This document shows, in pieces, positions 61,401 through 64,000 of a stretch of 64,000 bases of DNA. The translations under genes and the position numbers were made by a program. The notes beneath the pieces were generated by a model. That model saw only the letters and a program-made list of their open reading frames with translations, made no database searches and was not told the DNA's origin. The stretch comes from Setaria digitata (Eukaryota > Nematoda > Chromadorea > Rhabditida > Setariidae): positions 94,138 to 158,137 of the forward strand of contig RCAB01000112.1 of the NCBI GenBank assembly GCA_003640385.1, read 5' to 3'. The first letter of the stretch is position 1. Every line of letters starts with the position of its first letter.

Positions 61401-63858
61401 AAATTTTTGCTTACTTACAATAGAGAGATTTGCTATAATAATGAAACCACAAAAAAACAAGCATAATATAGAATTAACAGTGATAAGAATGATTGCGACA
61501 ATGATAGTTATAATGATAAAAAAGGCAAATGATGATGGCAGCTTGATATTAAATTATGGCACTGATAACTATGATAACGATTGCATTGTAAGCGGAATCA
61601 TAAAATTAGTGCTAAAATTGAATATTAGGTAAATATTAACAACTCTATCTTCCAGTACCTTCCAGTTTGAAAAATTTTGATTATTACAACTAAGAAAGGT
61701 TGAGAGTTTAAGACTATATAATAAAGAACTTTTGTAAAGAGTGAGCTAAGAATTTCAGGGAATAGGAAGATAGTTATTACTACTGCACAAATAACAACAC
61801 TGCCCTCATGGTCTCAGCTTTAAAACATGACCACCCTATCCGAATATTTTAGTAAATGGTCCAATATTTCCCTAGATGAATATGGCCTGAATACGAAATA
61901 ATAGGCTTACTCTGGCTTTTTTTTTCAATGAAGATATACATTGGACGGATTAAGACTCAAAATTAAACTATATAAACTTTAATAAGCCCCGTCTGGTTGA
62001 ATAGCACTAGATTACTAGATAATTAACAGATTATTTACTAAATATATTACATCCATATTATCGAAATAAGAAACCAACTTAGTATTTAGCACGCCGGATT
62101 AATTATCTTTTAGCCTGTGCTGTTGTTGCTATAGTAAATGATTGTTTTTTTTTTTTTTTTTTGTTACCATTACTAGGCCTAACTCGTGCTATAACACAAA
62201 CAATATAATTATTTTTTTGTTCTTCAAAATTTAGAATACTGCTAAGTTAATTCACTTAAACATCGAACACAGTTGAACGTCAGTATCTCTCGCAAAGCTT
62301 TATTCGTGGTGAGTTCATTTTATCTGTTAAATCAATAGGCCATCAATGATGACTGTCTGAGAATAATGAACTACAGCAAGTACATTCTTATCACAGGGTA
62401 AAGTCAGGCCTATTAATGATTAAAATAAACCTTTTTTACAGATATCGACATAATGCCACCAGCTGATTAACTTTTGAAGCGTGAAAAAGAGTGTTTTTAT
62501 AGTTCATAGAAATATTCTACAAAAGGACCTTAGCTGAAAGGATGGAAGGATTTCATGCCGAATCCGAAAGAAAATCTCATGGGACAGGAAAGCCAATAAC
62601 CATTCATGAATGCCATCATTTATTTGACTCATCAGTGGGCTATTTTACGTCAAAATTGTCACACGATGTACTTTCCATAACCTATGTTATTAAATCTTTC
62701 TCTTAATTTCTAAGCTCCCTGATCGTTCTCTTCTCCACTCTTCATCACCTCCAAAGCAAAAAAGTGGAAATTTGATAAGTTTGCAATATGTTAATTTCTT
62801 TTCAAAGGACCCTGTTAAAAATAAGAGGAATATTGATGGAAAACACCAAACGAAACGAAAAGAAGCAAAATTAACGAAAAAGAAATTAAGCTATAGTTAA
62901 CTTCAACATAGTTATAAATTCATTGTCTATTTAGCAGCTGAATGGTTTAGCCAGGCCAAATTCTAAAATTACATCAAATAAAAAGCAAAGAGTGAAAAGC
63001 AAAAGGAGAAGAGAGAAAAAAGGGACAGCAAGAATATGGATACAATGTCCAAAATTTCCAAAATTCCTGTATATATATATATTTATTTATTTTGTATATA
63101 TATATTTATNATGATTAACAAAAAGCAATTGAGGTGAAGTTATCGATCATTCTTATAGTCTAAACGCAGTGAGCCTTGAACACTACATCATTCTCACACT
63201 TACTTTTTTTTTATGTCTCCTGGCCCAATAACAATTAGACGCTCTCCAATTTCGTCAGGTTTTACCACCAAGTGACGAATTTCTCGCGCTTGCTGCCCGA
63301 CAAATACTAGCTTCTAAAAAATATATTCGAGAGTGCTAATCAGAATTTCAGGTATTACTTGTACTAGAAGTATCGATATAAAGCAATTCCAAAGAGGTAA
63401 ATGAAACATCTGGATGCTGCACATATGTTTATCGTTATGAAAAAAGAAAGTGTAGAAGAAAAACAGAAACAGATATACCTCTGTAGACTTCAATTCAGGT
63501 AAGAACACTTTTTGCAGGTACTTGAGAAGGTTATGAAAATTTGGATTCGACTTCAATGAATTGTCAGCTAAAATAAGAGTCGATTACCAATGAAAAAAAG
63601 CGATAAAGAGTTATATCACTATAAAATCTTGAGATGGTTTAAGTTAGAGCATTCTAATCGAAAGACGAAAAGTATGTCCATTGGAAAATCTTCAAGAAAA
63701 ATTTTATTCTATATGGAGAAATCTAGAATAATTCATAGCGAACTGAAAAATCAAATTTCACCTGAAACTTTTACTTTGACCAACTTTAAAGCTGATGATT
63801 CAGTTCGATAAGCCAGAGACTTATGGCTACTTGCATCAGGAGACGATTTTGGTAATTT
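21380..63858 (-). CDS. mpz-1: MUPP1/PATJ-type multi-PDZ scaffold, MPZ-1 homologue (47 exons, 5' end beyond right edge)
   Basis: This is a scaffold that gathers receptors and junction or synaptic proteins at the membrane; in C. elegans MPZ-1 binds the serotonin receptor SER-1. Exons: 63762-63858, 63479-63567, 63204-63313, 58954-59083, 57788-58240, 56854-56991, 56193-56358, 52624-52929, 51689-51795, 51211-51334, 48651-48742, 45898-46041, 45210-45479, 44848-45045, 44347-44406, 43919-44047, 43552-43770, 41987-42088, 37945-38016, 36986-37054, 36551-36710, 36344-36441, 35932-36038, 35227-35325, 34705-34906, 32488-32634, 32206-32405, 31724-31907, 31333-31411, 31001-31155, 30655-30771, 30253-30411, 29712-29924, 29373-29526, 29075-29262, 28712-28825, 27853-27987, 24723-24825, 24517-24608, 24076-24201, 23788-23859, 23280-23495, 23054-23119, 22661-22838, 22402-22580, 21729-21998, 21380-21463. 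All phases agree over 2323 residues to the stop. Eleven PDZ domains are seen, the first degenerate. PDZ2, 4, 5, 6, 7 and 8 match individual MUPP1/PATJ PDZs in order. The protein ends in a short tail ([10 protein letters not shown]) after the last PDZ. Confidence 0.92.
22053..22445. repeat. 195-bp duplication around N at 22249, copying part of an mpz-1 exon
   Basis: The segment ending at 22248 is repeated after the N. Both copies run from AAGTCGGTGTTTGTTTGC to CGTCACAGGTGATAGA. The left copy therefore carries a 47-bp fragment (22202-22248) of the 3' end of exon 22402-22580, complete with its GT donor but without an acceptor. The right copy is continuous with the full exon and is the one used in the model. 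A further N lies at 22027 without an obvious flanking repeat. Confidence 0.9.
23054..23495 (-). other. mpz-1: mpz-1 PDZ10
   Basis: Exons 42-43 encode [49 protein letters not shown] and a helix ending KLK. The last strand (GRVTLKVG) is in the next exon at 22661-22838. This is a textbook class-type PDZ with an intact GLGL loop. Confidence 0.9.
23788..24608 (-). other. mpz-1: mpz-1 PDZ9
   Basis: Exons 39-41 encode [69 protein letters not shown]. The exon break after GDQVLE recurs in several PDZs of this gene, which suggests PDZ duplication with conserved intron position. Confidence 0.9.
25447..25465. repeat. Poly(T) run of 19
   Basis: Homopolymer inside an mpz-1 intron. Confidence 0.9.
27156..27190. 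repeat. GA-rich microsatellite
   Basis: AGAGAGAGATGGAGGAGGACAG followed by seven GA units, in the 3.0-kb mpz-1 intron. Confidence 0.85.
27320..27341. repeat. AACA tetranucleotide repeat
   Basis: Five AACA-type units in the 3.0-kb mpz-1 intron. Confidence 0.8.
28712..29262 (-). other. mpz-1: mpz-1 PDZ8
   Basis: Exons 35-36 encode [26 protein letters not shown]... with [36 protein letters not shown] and LELLLLR. It corresponds closely to the MUPP1/PATJ PDZ with GLGLSLAGN..DRSRM, GDELLEIN and SHQNASAIIK. It lacks the usual PGGPA, having CPLSVK in its place. Confidence 0.9.
28925..28948. repeat. CT microsatellite
   Basis: CTCTCCCTCTCTCTCTCTC in the intron between the two PDZ8 exons. Confidence 0.85.
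29373..30411 (-). other. mpz-1: mpz-1 linker between PDZ7 and PDZ8 (exons 32-34)
   Basis: Three exons encode about 175 residues of charged, low-complexity linker with a Gly run (ISGGGGSSL) in exon 32, Glu/Lys-rich exon 33 and a [11 protein letters not shown] acidic patch in exon 34. Reading frames are open and in phase with both flanking PDZ domains. No domain recognised. Confidence 0.75.
30655..31411 (-). other. mpz-1: mpz-1 PDZ7
   Basis: Exons 29-31 encode [85 protein letters not shown]. This matches the MUPP1/PATJ PDZ with the [14 protein letters not shown] start and HEQAVEAIK.AGNPVVFMVQS end. A good anchor for orthology. Confidence 0.92.
31724..34906 (-). other. mpz-1: mpz-1 inter-PDZ linker (exons 25-28)
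   Basis: Four exons (34705-34906, 32488-32634, 32206-32405, 31724-31907) encode about 245 residues with no recognised domain. Exon 25 ends in a helix-like [11 protein letters not shown] that continues directly into [12 protein letters not shown] of exon 26. Exon 28 has a Glu/Ala-rich, coiled-coil-like stretch ([16 protein letters not shown]) and ends in a Ser/Pro-rich segment before PDZ7. Confidence 0.7.
34430..34665. repeat. Duplicated intron segment around N at 34548 (assembly join)
   Basis: About 110 bp on each side of the N are nearly identical: TTCCTTCAATCTCATCC through GAATAATTCTATGT, with two base differences. Inside an mpz-1 intron. Confidence 0.85.
35932..36710 (-). other. mpz-1: mpz-1 PDZ6
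   Basis: Exons 21-23 encode [70 protein letters not shown]. The pattern matches MUPP1 PDZ6 (FEREI, SVTNAQARAMLRRHSLIG), including the IKITYV-like continuation ITYI in exon 24. The split of GLGF over an exon junction (L G|I V) is in phase. Confidence 0.9.
36119..36330. repeat. Duplicated intron segment around N at 36211 (assembly join)
   Basis: About 92 bp before the N (TTTTTTTTTGAAATCAAATG to AGTTAATTTTTC) recur after it with minor changes. It sits in the intron between PDZ6 exons 22 and 23. Confidence 0.85.
36986..38093 (-). other. mpz-1: mpz-1 linker before PDZ6, with possible 14-nt microexon
   Basis: Exons 37945-38016 ([19 protein letters not shown]) and 36986-37054 ([19 protein letters not shown]) are Ser/Thr-rich linker. 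Upstream, 38080-38093 is a 14-nt island bounded by TTTTTTCCAG and GTAAGT. It is in phase only if the 42-kb exon ends at 41977 rather than 41987. The simple model skips it. Confidence 0.6.
37078..37152. repeat. GAAT/GGAT tetranucleotide-rich repeat
   Basis: Imperfect GAATGAAT and GGATGAAT units just upstream (minus strand) of exon 36986-37054. Confidence 0.8.
38094..41976 (-). other. mpz-1: Large mpz-1 intron (3.9 kb)
   Basis: Between the 42-kb exon and exon 37945-38016. A CA-rich run lies nearby at 38279-38296. The intron contains two N joins (41193, 41657) with duplicated flanks. No convincing exon was found apart from the duplicated fragment of the 42-kb exon. Confidence 0.6.
41094..42018. 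repeat. Two nested assembly-join duplications (N at 41193 and 41657)
   Basis: Around N 41193 about 98 bp (AAACTGATCAACAATTCC to CAAAATAGCATA) are repeated. Around N 41657 about 370 bp (41287-41656 and 41658-42018, CAAAATAGCATAGGG to GTGATCGAGGGG) are repeated, the second copy missing 12 bp of the GTTAAATAACTTATTAATAA tract. The left copy of the larger repeat includes the 3' part of the 42-kb mpz-1 exon with its donor; the complete exon is in the right copy. Confidence 0.9.
42170..42198. repeat. Perfect 9-bp inverted repeat with AT loop
   Basis: GATTGGCAT (42170-42178) and ATGCCAATC (42190-42198) flank an alternating AT loop, about 80 nt upstream (minus strand) of the acceptor of mpz-1 exon 41987-42088. 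Confidence 0.7.
43552..44047 (-). other. mpz-1: mpz-1 PDZ5
   Basis: Exons 16-17 encode [39 protein letters not shown] with [39 protein letters not shown]. This is nearly the MUPP1/PATJ PDZ5 signature ([31 protein letters not shown]), so orthology is secure. Confidence 0.94.
44848..45479 (-). other. mpz-1: mpz-1 PDZ4
   Basis: Exons 13-14 encode [72 protein letters not shown] and RVRLTVAR. The W..R.GPD.E start and GLGISLE loop match MUPP1 PDZ4. A 12-residue insertion ([12 protein letters not shown]) extends the carboxylate-binding beta2-beta3 loop. Confidence 0.92.
45898..51334 (-). other. mpz-1: mpz-1 PDZ3 spread over three exons and 5 kb
   Basis: Exons 51211-51334 ([24 protein letters not shown]), 48651-48742 ([26 protein letters not shown]) and 45898-46041 ([29 protein letters not shown]). 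The two introns are 2.5 and 2.6 kb, contain homopolymer runs (for example 48767-48790) and show no further exon. GLGITVAGY agrees with MUPP1/PATJ PDZ3. Confidence 0.9.
48767..48790. repeat. Poly(A) run of about 24
   Basis: Homopolymer in the intron immediately upstream (minus strand) of the second PDZ3 exon, 25 nt from its acceptor at 48742. Confidence 0.9.
51689..52929 (-). other. mpz-1: mpz-1 linker between PDZ2 and PDZ3 (exons 8-9)
   Basis: Exon 52624-52929 encodes about 102 residues: [19 protein letters not shown], then an Asn/Gly/Ser-rich stretch and [14 protein letters not shown]. Exon 51689-51795 encodes [20 protein letters not shown] and [11 protein letters not shown]. No domain recognised. 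The acceptor of exon 8 was placed at GGCTAG|ATGATAG because only that one agrees with the phase of exon 7. Confidence 0.7.
52930..56192 (-). other. mpz-1: Large mpz-1 intron (3.3 kb) with AT satellite
   Basis: No exon recognised in either strand. It contains the AT/ATA-rich tract at 55204-55445 and short A runs. Confidence 0.6.
55204..55445. repeat. AT-dinucleotide-rich satellite (about 240 bp)
   Basis: Nearly pure TA/ATATT sequence broken by two copies of an ACAACTCTTAAC motif (one extended by ACTCTTAACAAATA). A translated frame through it is only Tyr/Ile repeats and is not a gene. Confidence 0.9.
56193..56991 (-). other. mpz-1: mpz-1 PDZ2
   Basis: Exons 6-7 encode [69 protein letters not shown] and VELVVGRP. 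This is the MUPP1/PATJ PDZ2 signature (GLGFGI.GG...GV.VKTI.PGG.AD, GDHILKI, MSSEQVAQVLR). Confidence 0.94.
59084..63203 (-). other. mpz-1: Large mpz-1 intron (4.1 kb)
   Basis: Contains poly(T) at 62144-62162, an AT tract ending in the N at 63110 and otherwise AT-rich sequence. The segment 59810-59870 looks exon-like (open, with acceptor and donor) but its end phase does not fit exon 58954-59083. Confidence 0.55.
63069..63110. repeat. AT microsatellite ending in single N
   Basis: TATATATATA and TATTTATTTAT runs directly before the N at 63110. Unlike most other N joins there is no clear repeat across it, so real sequence may be missing here. Confidence 0.8.
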
Positions 63859-63947
63859 CTGTAAAATCCACTCATATAAGATTGAAATTAATGCCGCGTA
63901 AGAAATCAAATTATTTTGTATCTCTTATAAGACAAAACTGTAGAAAC

Positions 63948-64000
63948 TGAAATGGATTTAAGCTACTGAACTGCACGTAGTTGAAATGGATTTAAGCTAC
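63948..64000. repeat. 19-bp direct repeat at the right edge
   Basis: TGAAATGGATTTAAGCTAC occurs at 63948-63966 and 63982-64000, period 34 bp, in the intron upstream of the first mpz-1 exon seen. A longer tandem array may continue beyond the window. Confidence 0.7.

Larger units (their letters stand above)
57788..63313 (-). other. mpz-1: mpz-1 PDZ1, degenerate and interrupted (exons 3-5)
   Basis: Exon 63204-63313 gives [25 protein letters not shown], joining in phase to exon 58954-59083 ([18 protein letters not shown]). The carboxylate loop and beta2 are not recognisable. Exon 57788-58240 then inserts about 130 residues of Ser/Asp/Glu/Lys-rich low-complexity sequence (including a [12 protein letters not shown] patch) before a PDZ-like final helix and strand, [14 protein letters not shown]. 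Either PDZ1 has diverged, or an exon is missing in the 59-63 kb intron, near the N at 63110, or is alternatively spliced. Confidence 0.6.

Noticed and set aside
1..64000. Nuclear Wolbachia insertions, transposons, tRNA or rRNA genes
   Set aside because: Looked for because they are common in filarial genomes; no bacterial-like coding stretch, transposase motif, terminal repeats or tRNA box pair was recognised by eye.

Overview
The window looks like nuclear DNA of a clade III nematode, most likely a filarial or related spirurid worm. It is strongly AT-rich. Its genes are split into many short exons with TTTCAG/TTTTAG-type acceptors, and the proteins match nematode or animal families (PQBP1, RPGRIP1L/MKS-5, MUPP1/MPZ-1). 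I recognised no bacterial, Wolbachia-derived, viral or transposon coding sequence.

All supported genes lie on the minus strand. From high to low coordinates they are: a very large multi-PDZ scaffold gene, mpz-1-like (21380-63858, 5' end beyond the right edge, 47 exons assembled here); the ciliary transition-zone gene mks-5/RPGRIP1L (7885-18078, 24 exons, complete); an unrecognised six-exon gene for a predicted tail-anchored membrane protein (4746-6429); the spliceosome-linked PQBP1 homologue (440-3244, 8 exons, complete); and the first exon of an unrecognised gene running off the left edge (1-140). I assembled the exon models by hand from splice sites. In every gene the exon phases join without a break, and total coding lengths are exact multiples of three (PQBP1 891, orphan 891, MKS-5 3666, MPZ-1 portion 6972 nt including stops).

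The proteins belong to different processes. PQBP1 is a nuclear splicing and transcription factor, MKS-5 is an assembly factor of the ciliary transition zone, and MPZ-1 is a cortical or synaptic scaffold. Apart from the short spacing between PQBP1 and the left-edge gene, which looks operon-like, the layout does not suggest one pathway. A near-consensus RFX/DAF-19 X-box lies upstream of mks-5, as expected for a ciliary gene.

The assembly has nine single-N joins. At seven of them the sequence on one side of the N is repeated on the other, as when overlapping contigs or haplotypes are abutted instead of merged. Two of these duplicate pieces of mpz-1 exons and could mislead annotation. The rest is introns, three intergenic regions, microsatellites and homopolymer runs. 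I found no tRNA, rRNA, CRISPR array or mobile element. I found no convincing unknown biological system; the most novel items are the orphan tail-anchored gene, the degenerate and interrupted first PDZ of mpz-1, and the Cys/His motif in PQBP1.
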